From positions 124,001 through 188,000 of the forward strand of contig JANQQF010000070.1 in the NCBI GenBank assembly GCA_028285035.1: a DNA stretch of 64,000 nt, given 5' to 3'. Of the stretch, positions 46,660 through 56,900 are shown piece by piece. The stretch is from Phycisphaerae bacterium. GTDB lineage: Bacteria > Chloroflexota > Anaerolineae > 4572-78 > J111. Below the pieces are notes generated by a model. The model had not been told where the DNA came from. It saw nothing but the letters and a program-made list of their open reading frames with translations, and made no database searches. The position numbers and the translations under genes are program-made. Position 1 is the first letter of the stretch; the number at the start of each line of letters is the position of its first letter.

Positions 46660-49600
46660 ATGAATGGACATCTGTACTTATTTGGAAACCTCAAACTACA
46701 AGCAGGGGGTGATCTCCCACCAAACGCAACGATATCATCTTCTCAACCCAGACTGTTTGACACAGGCTCTCCAAAAACTCAGTCACTACTCGCGTATTTT
46801 GCGCTCCATACTCATCAACCGTTAGAGCGTCGCCGCCTAGCTTTTTTGTTATGGCCCCGAACCACAGAACGAGCTGCCCGTCGTAATCTGCGGCAATATC
46901 TCCATCGCCTTCGACAAGTTCTGGAACCATTATCACTCAATGAATGTTTACAAGATATTGATGGGGGACGCATCCTATTTGATCCAAGTGATAGACTATG
47001 GATTGATGTCTTAGCCTTTGAAAACGCAATTTCAACCCTAACCTCAACATTATCAACTCAAAAATCAATACCTCCTTTAGCTTGGGATACCCTTGAGTTA
47101 TACCAAGGAGAGCTACTGCCGGACATTTATGATGATTGGATCACACCTATCCGCACGCACTGGCAGCAACAATACATCGATTTTCTAGAAACCCTCCTGC
47201 AACATATGAACAAAACGCAACAAGAAATCGCTCAGTCCGTCTTATTAGCTGAGCGATTAGTTCAAGCTGACCCTTTTCGTGAGCGATCACATCGCTTGTT
47301 GATGGAAAATTATTATTTAAATGGGGATCGAGCCAAAGCAATCCAACAATTTGAACAGTGTGAGCAATTATTGGATGAGGCCTTAGGGGCCACGCCAATG
47401 CCCAGCACCTTAATGATGTACCAGCAAATTCGTGAGGGAATTTATCCTACAGCCCCCACATCAGATCAACCCGATGGATTACAGATTGTTGAAAATACAC
47501 CACCAAAAACACCATCCCTGACAACTATCCTACCAAGCAATGTCGAACCCAATGCGCCAGCTTTCATTGCTCGGGCAAACGAAATCACTCAATTAGATCA
47601 GTTACTCGGGCAGGTCCAGCATGGCCGAGGCCAATTAGTCGTTATTCAGGGCGAAAGTGGCATTGGCAAGACGCGACTGGTCCAAGAATGGCTTTATACC
47701 AATGCAGATCAACTAACCCTATTCACAGGCCACTGCCGTGAATTTGAGATGATGATGCCCTATCATTCGATCGCTGAAGCCGTTCACGCCCAAAGAAATA
47801 TTATTGATTGGGGTTGGTTTGATCCACCACCACCTTGGTTGAGTAGCGTAACCCATATTTTACCCGAACTATCCAGTCACTTTTCCAGCTTGCCCCCAGC
47901 CTCTGGGGCGGATGGTGCGACCGACCGTCACTATCTATCGGAAGGCATTGGGCGTTTTCTTCTAACCCTAGCCGAACATACGCCTCAGCCACTAACCTTA
48001 TTTCTGGATGATGTTCATTGGGCTGACGCAGCCACTTGGCAATTATTGTCATATTTGGGTTGGCGCTGTGCCGAATTACCCATGCTCATTATTGCAACTT
48101 GTCAAAGTGAGCTATTACCCTCAGAGGCCCAACGTATTTTACGAGGCCTTCGTCGCTATCCACAACACATTACATCCCTGGAGTTGCTACGATTATCCCC
48201 TACAGAGACACAACAGCTAGCCGGTTTTTTACTTGATGACCCAACCCCTAATCGCACGTTGTTGAGTCACCTTTATCGAGAAACCGAAGGGAACCCGCTA
48301 TTTATCATCGAAATGGTGAAAGCGTGGTTGGCTGATGATGGGCGACAACGGCGTCAATTTCAACAGATTTTTCAGGAGCCATCTGAATTACCCGCCACCG
48401 TTCAATCAAGTATTGAAACACGCCTTGATTTATTGGACGAAACAAGCCGTCTCTTGTTATCAACGGCTGCGGCCATTGGTCGCACCTTTAACTTTCGAGT
48501 TCTGGCTACAGTTAATGACTTAGCTGAAAATGATATCATCAACGCCTTGGAGAGTTGGTTACATCGTGGTTTAGTGGTTGAAACGACGGATGGTTATGAT
48601 TTCAGTCATGACAAAATCCGGGCGGTTGCCTATGGTGAAATGAGTCGGGCTCGCCGTCAAATTATTCATCGTCGCATTGCCCAGGGTTTGGAGGGTCAAA
48701 CAACTGATGAGGATTTACGACATCCAGCCCGCCTCTCACATCATTACTTAGCCTCAGATGAACCTCATCTGGCCCTCCCCCACCTTTTGAAGGCAGGAGA
48801 ACTTTCGCTAACCGTACGCTCTTATCAGGAGGCTCGCGAATTTGGGATGCAGGCCATGCGATTGTTGCGCCAACAGCCACAGCAATCCCAACATCAATCC
48901 GAACGACTGGACCTCAATTTGCAGTTAGCCACGGCATACGCTTTTACGGGAGAAATCGATCGAGCTTTACCCATTTTGCAAGAGTCAGAGCGATTAGCCC
49001 GCACTCAAGCAGATGAGACACGGTTAGCTCGCATTTTTCATCGGTCTGCCCAAATTTTGTGGCTTCGGGGTGAGTGCCGCTTGGCTGATGAGTATGCCCG
49101 GCGGTTGCTACGTAGTGCAGAGGAGTTGAATGACTCGACCCTGCTACACGCTTCGCTTCGGATGTTGGGCCGAGCGAATATCACGTTGAGCGCGTTCGAT
49201 GATGCGATTGCCTACTTACTACGCTACACAAAACTAGATGACACCCTGCATCCCCCTGCTGATTTGCCTGTTATCTATGGATACTTGGCTGTGGCCTATG
49301 CACGCGTGGGGTCTTGGGATCGAGCCTTTGAAGCTGGACAACGAGGTGTGGAGCTTGCTGAAGCCTCAAACAGTAGCTCAACGCTAACCGTGGCTTATAT
49401 GAACCTAGCATTTATCTATGCGGAAAGACAGCATTGGAGTGAATGTTTAGAGATTGCACAACGAGTAACACCCTTTTGTGATGAGGTTGGTCTGTCCCCT
49501 TACTGTTTTGTTGCCAAAGGTTTAGCCGGGCGAGCTTTGGTGAATTTAGGAGAGGTATCAACAGGATTGCAAGTATTGAAAGAGGCGTTAGCTTGGGCTA

Positions 49601-50082
49601 ATGAGGTTGGCCATAAAGTTTTCACGTATGCCATTCATTTATTTTTCGCCGATGCCCTTATTCAGGATGGCAAGCCAGTCCAAGCCCTCACTTACTTGGC
49701 CGAGCACAATAAGCTGGTGGATATCGCCAATGATCGTTGGGCAAAAGCCTTACAGCTACGTCTACGCGCCGAAGCATCGAGTGCGTTGGCAAACCCAAAC
49801 TGGTTAGCCATCGAACAAGACTTAATTCAGGCCGCACATTTGCTACGAACGACTCGGGCTCGCCCTGACTTGGCGCGAACCTACCTGACCTTGCGCCGTC
49901 TTTATGATCGAGCCGGAGAGTTGTCCTGGGCCGTTGATTGCCACTTCCGGGCTATCTCTGTTTTTGATGAACTCAAAATGATAGACGAACTCCGTGAGGC
50001 CCAAGGCTACGCGTCTGCTGGGCGTCGGGAGTCGGTCGTTTTGCCTAATCTTCCGTTACGGGGTCCGAATCAAGCGGTGTAG
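46660..50082 (+). CDS. Large BTAD-AAA-TPR transcriptional regulator (SARP/MalT-like)
   Basis: 1140 residues. A winged-helix DNA-binding domain (about 1-100, with RRLAFLLWP and RRNLRQYLHRLR) and a BTAD domain (110-260) are followed by an AAA/NACHT-like ATPase with Walker A GESGIGKT near 331-338 and Walker B LFLDDVHWAD. About eight TPR-like repeats fill 680-1110. There is no LuxR helix-turn-helix at the end. Such proteins bind a ligand through the TPR/ATPase part and activate transcription. Its targets are unknown; the divergent yqeY operon and the downstream secreted-protein region are candidates by position only. Confidence 0.87.
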   Translation: MNGHLYLFGNLKLQAGGDLPPNATISSSQPRLFDTGSPKTQSLLAYFALHTHQPLERRRLAFLLWPRTTERAARRNLRQYLHRLRQVLEPLSLNECLQDIDGGRILFDPSDRLWIDVLAFENAISTLTSTLSTQKSIPPLAWDTLELYQGELLPDIYDDWITPIRTHWQQQYIDFLETLLQHMNKTQQEIAQSVLLAERLVQADPFRERSHRLLMENYYLNGDRAKAIQQFEQCEQLLDEALGATPMPSTLMMYQQIREGIYPTAPTSDQPDGLQIVENTPPKTPSLTTILPSNVEPNAPAFIARANEITQLDQLLGQVQHGRGQLVVIQGESGIGKTRLVQEWLYTNADQLTLFTGHCREFEMMMPYHSIAEAVHAQRNIIDWGWFDPPPPWLSSVTHILPELSSHFSSLPPASGADGATDRHYLSEGIGRFLLTLAEHTPQPLTLFLDDVHWADAATWQLLSYLGWRCAELPMLIIATCQSELLPSEAQRILRGLRRYPQHITSLELLRLSPTETQQLAGFLLDDPTPNRTLLSHLYRETEGNPLFIIEMVKAWLADDGRQRRQFQQIFQEPSELPATVQSSIETRLDLLDETSRLLLSTAAAIGRTFNFRVLATVNDLAENDIINALESWLHRGLVVETTDGYDFSHDKIRAVAYGEMSRARRQIIHRRIAQGLEGQTTDEDLRHPARLSHHYLASDEPHLALPHLLKAGELSLTVRSYQEAREFGMQAMRLLRQQPQQSQHQSERLDLNLQLATAYAFTGEIDRALPILQESERLARTQADETRLARIFHRSAQILWLRGECRLADEYARRLLRSAEELNDSTLLHASLRMLGRANITLSAFDDAIAYLLRYTKLDDTLHPPADLPVIYGYLAVAYARVGSWDRAFEAGQRGVELAEASNSSSTLTVAYMNLAFIYAERQHWSECLEIAQRVTPFCDEVGLSPYCFVAKGLAGRALVNLGEVSTGLQVLKEALAWANEVGHKVFTYAIHLFFADALIQDGKPVQALTYLAEHNKLVDIANDRWAKALQLRLRAEASSALANPNWLAIEQDLIQAAHLLRTTRARPDLARTYLTLRRLYDRAGELSWAVDCHFRAISVFDELKMIDELREAQGYASAGRRESVVLPNLPLRGPNQAV

Positions 50083-50130
50083 AGTTTATAGAGTTCGTAG
50101 AGTTTGTTGGGTTAATAGAGTTTGACGAAG
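50083..50130. repeat. Degenerate TAGAGTT-type intergenic repeat
   Basis: Five or so imperfect TAGAGTT(T/C) units follow the regulator stop codon. A related stretch is at 34494-34530. No gene is seen in the 260-base spacer to the ATP-grasp gene. Confidence 0.4.
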
Positions 50131-50342
50131 ACAAATGGCAAGCGGAAGCACTACATTAAGCCGTAATAAATAAAGCTGATGGTAAAATTGGCAACGAATT
50201 GATCGAATTGACTTGAAAAAATAAAAATTTATGAAAATTCGTGTAATTCGTTGCGAGAAATAATCCTCCCGATTTAATACAGCTGTGCCTGGCAGGTGAG
50301 TTGTGAACGAAAAACCCACAATTCACCTGCCATATCTTTTAA

Positions 50343-51575
50343 TCATTTTGTGGCTTCAGACTCAACCCAATGTCCAATTAAGCCTCTAAAATGCGCGATG
50401 TAATGCTCATGTTCATGCGCTGGGAAGAAGGTTTGTATCGTTTGGACCAGAATCTGATCCAGTTCAGCGGATTGCATCATATTCCAAGTCACTTCATCCA
50501 GGTCAACTAGTTGCTTTGCGCAAAATTCCTCAAATTTTTCGGTTTCAAAATGCTTATCAGCCAAAGCTTCGTAAGCTGACAATTTTTCCTCATAAGATCG
50601 ATCTGAGTCTGCGATTTTGAAGTATTTCTCAATATCCATCGTAATCCGCATGGATCGCTCTGTCACCAAGCTAAATATGCTCCAGGCGAAAAGCGACTTA
50701 ATCGCCCAGGGAAAATAATAATGCAGGCTGGTGATCGCGATATCAGGGCAGGCGTTGGCAAAGTCGATGGGCCACAACGTCCCATCTTTCAGAATAGCTT
50801 CACAGGAGTTGAAATCCCAGCGGAAGAAGGCGTTAATAATTTTTGTAATAACGCGTGCTTCCTGCCCCTTGTCGGCATCTAAAAAGTTATGATCAATAAC
50901 ATACCGACCATGCATGGGTCGGCTGGGGTCATATTTGAGACTAATGATTTGTGGGCCTATCCCCAAAGAACGAACAAAGACATCGTAATTATCTAGTCCT
51001 GCCTGCAGATGCATTAACATTTGCTCTGAGCTATCATAGGCTTCAATTAAAGACGCCTCATCATCAACCCGACTCACGCCCCGCCACCCCCCGCCATCAA
51101 AGGGTTTCATGTACATTGGGTAACCAATTTGACTGGCGATATCCGACAAATCAAACAGATCATGATATTTGGCTGCAGTGATACGATATTTCTCTGTATC
51201 TGGCCCTTTTTTGGGCGGAATAAGCCAAGTCTCTGGAATATTCAGGCCTAAGCGCACCATCGCACAGTAGGCTGTGTGCTTTTCCATACTTTGGAATGTA
51301 AAAGGATTATTCAGCAGATAAACCCCATTCATCAGAGCAGACTTTTTGAGCCATTCACGCGGATTGAAATGCCAGTAGGCAAGCCGATCAACCACAAGAT
51401 CGTACGTGGTTGGGTCTGTCAAACGAAATGGGTGAATACGAATGCGTTCAACATCAATTTGATAGGATTTTCGTCTATATTTAAAGGTTTTGGCGTAGGT
51501 CTTGGCTAAAAGCTCAAATGTGGATGGCCAATCCTCTTCATCACCTAACAGTAATCCAATTTTTTTTGTAATCAT
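50343..51575 (-). CDS. ATP-grasp-type ligase of unknown substrate
   Basis: 410 residues. Residues 1-100 look like a pre-ATP-grasp domain (KIGLLLGDEEDW). The ATP-grasp core shows a Lys/Gly-rich loop (PMYMKPFDGGGWRGVSRV) and metal-binding strands ending DGTLWPIDFANACPD. A 110-residue helical C-terminus follows. ATP-grasp enzymes join a carboxylate, through an acyl-phosphate, to an amine, thiol or similar nucleophile. A purine-rich GAGAGGG precedes the ATG. It is downstream of two esterase genes on the same strand, so the three may act together. Product unknown. Confidence 0.7.
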   Translation of the reverse strand: MITKKIGLLLGDEEDWPSTFELLAKTYAKTFKYRRKSYQIDVERIRIHPFRLTDPTTYDLVVDRLAYWHFNPREWLKKSALMNGVYLLNNPFTFQSMEKHTAYCAMVRLGLNIPETWLIPPKKGPDTEKYRITAAKYHDLFDLSDIASQIGYPMYMKPFDGGGWRGVSRVDDEASLIEAYDSSEQMLMHLQAGLDNYDVFVRSLGIGPQIISLKYDPSRPMHGRYVIDHNFLDADKGQEARVITKIINAFFRWDFNSCEAILKDGTLWPIDFANACPDIAITSLHYYFPWAIKSLFAWSIFSLVTERSMRITMDIEKYFKIADSDRSYEEKLSAYEALADKHFETEKFEEFCAKQLVDLDEVTWNMMQSAELDQILVQTIQTFFPAHEHEHYIAHFRGLIGHWVESEATK

Positions 51576-51620
51576 AGCCCTCTCCCAAGGAAATTATTTT
51601 GTTTTAACTATTACACTGAG

Positions 51621-52367
51621 CTAGCCAGCAAATGTTTTGCCAATATGATGCAAGCTTTGTTTGCGCCACCAGTGCCAATGATGCTCAACGTCGTGCCCCC
51701 AAATATCACGCTCATGACTAATTCCTTTTTCAACAAATAAGTCCGCCAGGCGATGGGTATCACGCAAACATTTTTCCTCCCAGGCCCCCTGTCCACAGAC
51801 TAAAGCAATATGGCAATTGCCACGCACATGGTCCAAATTATCACCGTGCAGATTATAGAGGTAAGCGAGTGGGTTATTAAAGTAAACTTCCGGCGAGTTA
51901 CTTTGTTGTCCACAAATATCTTCGATATCGTAACGACCACTCATACAGAGGGCATAATGAAAGACATGAGGAAATTTAAGTGTAAAATTAGCAGCGTGGT
52001 AAGCCCCTAAACTACACCCCATCGTAGCAATTCGAATATCGGATGAATGGCAATCAAATCGAATGGTGGGAACAAGATCATTAAGCACAAAATCTTGATA
52101 TGCATTATGTCGTACCGCCCGCCAATGCGGATCAGCCCCTTGATTTAACCACGACTCATTATCCACCCCTTCGGGGCAATAAACCTTGATTTTGCCTTGA
52201 TCTATTAATGGGGCCAAGGTTGCAATCATATCATTATTTTCAAAGTCATAAAATTGTCCCCCACCGGAGGGAAAAGCAATGATTGGGGCACCGTAATGAC
52301 CAAAGGCAAGCACGTGCATCTCACGACCAGTGGCGAGACTATTAATTTTTTCATAGCGTCTAAGCAT
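51621..52367 (-). CDS. Alpha/beta-hydrolase esterase (EstA/esterase-D-like)
   Basis: 248 residues. The nucleophile elbow GCSLGAYHA contains the catalytic Ser. A late Asp and a C-terminal HDVEHHWHWW give candidates for the His. No signal peptide, so it is cytosolic. It lies between another esterase and the ATP-grasp gene. It may release or transfer an acyl group in the same pathway; the substrate is unknown. Confidence 0.72.
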   Translation of the reverse strand: MLRRYEKINSLATGREMHVLAFGHYGAPIIAFPSGGGQFYDFENNDMIATLAPLIDQGKIKVYCPEGVDNESWLNQGADPHWRAVRHNAYQDFVLNDLVPTIRFDCHSSDIRIATMGCSLGAYHAANFTLKFPHVFHYALCMSGRYDIEDICGQQSNSPEVYFNNPLAYLYNLHGDNLDHVRGNCHIALVCGQGAWEEKCLRDTHRLADLFVEKGISHERDIWGHDVEHHWHWWRKQSLHHIGKTFAG

Positions 52368-52402
52368 GTTCGATAAAGTTGGAGTTAATGTTTAACCCCA
52401 GC

Positions 52403-53569
52403 CTAATCCTCCTGTTCAATTGGCATTAAAAATTTAAAGACTAAGGGTAGCCGTGCAGCCCAAGCACCTTCACTGTGGGTGGCTCCTTCAGCCAAATAGT
52501 ATTGAAAGTCTGGACCGATTTGGTAGCCATTGGCCAAAAGTGCATCACGAGCAGCAAGGGTGTCTAGTTTACCATCATCCCCCTTATCAGGGGAGTCAAG
52601 GGTCCCACTATCCAACCACAATCGAATATCTTTGGGTTCGTCTGTTTTCAGGCGCTCGATGGTCTCTAATATTCCATCAGAATTTCTTGTAACCCAGAAT
52701 GATGAAGACAAAGCTGCGTGATGTTGAGCGAACTCCGTATGTTCCCAGGCAATGTAGGTCGTAAATAGGCCACCCATTGAAGAACCACAAGTGGCAGTAT
52801 GCTCGCGTTCTGACAAGATACGGTAATGTTGTTTCAGATAATGTGCCACTTCATAACGATAATAAGCTACCGTTTCATTGGCTCGACCCGTAATCGGTAT
52901 TGAAGCAGGCGGCTCTTTCCCGTGTGATTTAGATCGTTTTACACGGCTAGGTGCGGGAGGTTTACAAGTAACATATGGTGGAAGATATTCCTCTAATCGT
53001 CGAGCTTGACCATTACTCACCCCAACAATCAAGCACTCCTTCATCTGACCTTGAGCAATCAGGGCATCTGCTACTTTATCCGCCCGCCAGGAACCAGCAA
53101 AACTATCACTAGCAAAAGCTTCAAAGCAATTCTGCCCATCATGCAAATAAATCACTGGATAAAATCGATCTATCTGTTCCACATACCCTCTAGGTAGATA
53201 AATATAGAGGTCACGTGTTGGTAAACTGCCAGTAAAATTAAAAACTTTGATCACTTGTGACGGTGAAATCGTTGGGTGTGGGCGATAATTAAAAATCTGC
53301 CCATCTTGTACCCAAAGTGTATCCAGATGTGTGGTAATAAAGTCACGAAATGGTTTTAAGGCGTAGCTGCCACTGTATAGCCTAATTCTAAATTGCCAAA
53401 TTGCTCTACTCGTATAGGAAAATTCAGCTCGCCACAGCACCTCACCCGGTTGTCGCCCAGCACCAATCTGAAAGAATTGTACAGTTTGAGCGACATCATT
53501 TTCTTTGCGAATCTCTAACGTTGGTTGTTTTGTTTTACTAAAAAAGTAAACCTGATGTGTTTTTGACAT
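52403..53569 (-). CDS. Enterochelin-esterase-like alpha/beta hydrolase
   Basis: 388 residues. An N-terminal beta-sandwich of about 120 residues (carbohydrate-binding-module-like) precedes a hydrolase domain with RDLYIYLPRGY, VIYLHDGQN, the nucleophile elbow GSSMGGLFT and a late AEGATHSEGAW with the catalytic His. Relatives (Fes, tannase/feruloyl types) cleave esters of siderophores or plant phenolics. No signal peptide. First gene of the three-gene set; it is divergent from the giant secreted proteins with a 423-base spacer between. Confidence 0.75.
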   Translation of the reverse strand: MSKTHQVYFFSKTKQPTLEIRKENDVAQTVQFFQIGAGRQPGEVLWRAEFSYTSRAIWQFRIRLYSGSYALKPFRDFITTHLDTLWVQDGQIFNYRPHPTISPSQVIKVFNFTGSLPTRDLYIYLPRGYVEQIDRFYPVIYLHDGQNCFEAFASDSFAGSWRADKVADALIAQGQMKECLIVGVSNGQARRLEEYLPPYVTCKPPAPSRVKRSKSHGKEPPASIPITGRANETVAYYRYEVAHYLKQHYRILSEREHTATCGSSMGGLFTTYIAWEHTEFAQHHAALSSSFWVTRNSDGILETIERLKTDEPKDIRLWLDSGTLDSPDKGDDGKLDTLAARDALLANGYQIGPDFQYYLAEGATHSEGAWAARLPLVFKFLMPIEQED

Positions 53570-53992
53570 AAGATCTCGTGAAGTCGGAATGTTTTATGTA
53601 GCGTAAAGTATCATTGCCAATTTTGATTGTCAAATATTAACCGTATCCTATAGATAGTTCCCTAATAATATTTGGAATCGACCACAAATTTTGATACTAA
53701 TGCAATCAAATGGCTTGTTTAATCGTTTATTTAAACGGAAGATAGGTAAGCAAACATACGGAAGATTTTCTAACTTTCCCGTATCTTTCTGGCACAAAAA
53801 CAGACTCTCTATCGAGAAATTGTACAAATTTTGTAAGACATTGAACACCTTAGGAATAAAGTACCAAGCATTTTTTATGATTTAACCAAGTTATCAAACC
53901 AATTTCAAACCAATTTCAAACCCAATTCTGATATAATCAAACTGATACGATTACGTCACCAACATGAGAAGAGAGCGTCGAAGGAGTTGTCA
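53570..53992. other. Divergent intergenic region upstream of the first giant secreted protein
   Basis: This 423-base AT-rich stretch holds a palindrome (CGTTTA and TAAACG around two bases, 53724-53737), a direct repeat ACGGAAGAT (53735-53743 and 53758-53766), the TCAAACC triple repeat with -10 box (53894-53937) and GAAGGAG before the ATG. Two short overlapping frames on opposite strands (53648-53885) have no ribosome site and are probably not genes. Confidence 0.6.
53894..53937 (+). promoter_or_regulatory. Triple 11-bp-period direct repeat with -10 box
   Basis: TCAAACC occurs at 53894-53900, 53905-53911 and 53916-53922, exactly 11 bases apart with AATT spacers, and a perfect TATAAT follows at 53932-53937. 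Seven-base repeats with four-base spacers about 10 bases from the -10 are the layout of Pho boxes bound by PhoB/OmpR-type regulators; the sequence differs from a Pho box. Confidence 0.65.
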
Positions 53993-56900
53993 ATGCGTGT
54001 AATAGGTCTAAAGAAATTTATACATTATTTAATACTATCCTCTTGGTTAACCTCACTTGTCGTTAGTTCAACAGTCCCAGCATTTGCCCATACAATTCAA
54101 AATCATCAATCTCAATCATACACTAGTCACACTCGCCCTCTCGCAACTGGAAATTCTATAGACCCTGATTTTGATGGATTACCCACCTCCGTGGAAGAAG
54201 CTGGTTGGTACGGTGATGGCGGGTTAACCCCTTATGTCACCGACCCCAATGATCCAGACTCGGACGATGATGGATTGACAGATGGAGAAGAGCAACTATA
54301 TGGGACCAACCCCAATGATCCAAAGGACCCTGGTCTATATGTTGTCTATCAGAATGAATTTCAAACTAAAAAATTCTACCCTTGGCAACAAGATGGTGCT
54401 GTTCACGCTAATCGATATATCGTTCACAGTTCCCTCCCCAATAATATAGGCAGTTACGTTACAGGTAATAACAACCAACACGATGTCATCGTCCGTCGGG
54501 GGAATTTACTTCATGTGGGAACTCCACCGGGTGCCACACTGACGGTAGAGCCAAACAGCCCTAATCCTGATCATGATATTTTTGACAAGGACATCAATTT
54601 AACCCCTCTCGCTCCTATCAGCAATGTGTGTGGGGGTGGCTGGGCTATTCCCATTCCCGCGGATGCCACAGCTGGGTCGTACACGATAACGGCCTCTGAT
54701 GGGGCAGGTTGGGAAGAAGAGTTGTCACTGTATGTTATCTTTGAATTAGATACCCCATACGATGCGGCTGATGATCTCAATGATTTGACCCAAGATCATA
54801 TTGATGTTTTAGGCTATGATGATGATCTCAATGAAACACGAGATGAAGTCACCATTTACTGGGATACATCTTATGAATACCAACCCTTTCTTGGTATGAA
54901 TCCTAACCCTTATCGTAATAACCACCCAGTATATGGTTGGGGCATTGGCTGGGACACTGATTTTACAGAACAATATGTTTTTGAAGAGCACGTTATGACT
55001 GCTATTCAAAATCAAAGTGATCGAGATGTGGCCGCTTGGGCTGTCATCAGCTATACAGACTCTATCTTAGATTTTGATGCACTTTCCTTTCCCAACTCAA
55101 CCAAAAAATCTCTCGTTTACAGTTCAAACTTTGATTTACACCCAGAGTGGGATACACCAGAGTATCTCGAGCAGCAAGGTGTTATTACAGATCCGAATGA
55201 CGATGCCTTTGAACCAAATGGCATCATTGATGCCGACTGTAATGGTAATGCCAGTTTGGCCGCAACCTTTCTCAAAGCCGCTGGATTTACGGCTCGCCCT
55301 ATTGCCGTTGATTGGCGAACAACTCATTATGATACCGCCACTGAGGTATGGCTAGACGGTGAGTGGATGGTTCAACGAGCATACAAACCACAGGGAAGTT
55401 CTGGTGACTTGAGAACCCGTGAGCAATTTGGCAGTAAATACTCAAGTAACAATGATTTGTTATTAGTTTCCGGGCCAAACTGGACCTTTGATCAAATCAA
55501 CATCAATTATGATGACAGTACCCATGAAGTTGAAGAGGATTATCGAACAGACCGGGTTCATGACGCCAATTTATACCCAGTCAAGCCGCCTTCAATGACA
55601 GTGACGAGTATCATTAGCCGTTGGGATTGGGTAGAGACACCAATTCGGGCATATTGGCCCGGCTATGAGGAACCAGATACGATTGCTAACTGTAGTGGCG
55701 ATATTTGCGAGTCTGGCGGAATTGGTTCATTTGAGGTTAACAGTACGTCAATCATTGCCTCGACCGAAGCGCCTGAACCAACGACAGCTCAGTTCAAAGA
55801 AGCTCTAGCTGATTATGGAATTGACCTAGATGGAGATGGTCGTTTTGACCAATTTGCCATTGAGATTGAAGTTGAAGTCCTTGAAGCGGGTCAATATTAT
55901 ATTGAGGGTCGTATCAATGATCTTGATCCAGAAACTCGACTGGGAGCACAAATCGACGCGATTGATCAGGCTCTAGAAATCGTCGCTCTTGAGCCGGGTC
56001 TCCACACTATTCCGCTCACCTTTGATGGTCGAACCATTGGAAATAAAGAGGCTGATGGACCTTATATTCTAGAATGGGTCCGCATTGCGACAGAGGCAAA
56101 TCCAGAGCCGCATATGTCCAATGGTGTCGTTGATGAACAATGGATTGATTATATCACTGCCAATTATGATGACCGAGATTTTGAAGGACCGAATGCTAGT
56201 TTAAGTGGTGTTTATAGCCACGATGCTCAAGATACCAATGGTGATGGGTATATTGATCGTATCGTATTCAATGCCAATTTAGACATCATTCAAGCGGGTG
56301 ATTTTACGCTGGAAGCCTCCTTAGTGGATGCTACTGGAAAGCTTATTGAAAGAAACTTCTGGACTGGCTCAGGTTCACAAGCTTCAATCACCTTTGACCA
56401 TCTCTTAGGTCGAACCGACTCCTACTTCATCCGAGATGTGACCTTGTATGGTGGAAATGGCGAGGCAATTGCTTTTGCTGATGAAGCCTATAATGCCAAT
56501 GCAGGCGGATATGTTTATGAGATAGGTTCGCTGTATAGCTCAGGTATTCAAACGCAAAGTGGTGAGACGCTTTCTGTAACTGGCTCTATTCCGGTAGATA
56601 ATGATAGTGATGGTGATTACGACCAATTGAATTTCCCAGTTAAGGTTAACATCTCTGCTGGCGGTCAGTACAAAGTTGAAGGCTGGTTAGAAAGTTCAAC
56701 TGGCGCGCTCATTGCGTTACGCGACCAAGAAGAAAACTGGAGTTCAGCAGGTAACAAGAATACAACCCTCTCCTTTGATGGTGGCACAATCAATGACTTT
56801 GCAGCCAACGGACCATACAAACTGATTGGTCTTAAATTATTTCTTTGGAATGGGGCGACAAACAGATATGACGTCTTACTGGAAGATGGTGAACCCGCCA

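Noticed and set aside
53648..53885. Two overlapping short frames on opposite strands
   Set aside because: Neither has a ribosome site and they lie over a palindrome and direct repeats upstream of the first giant gene.
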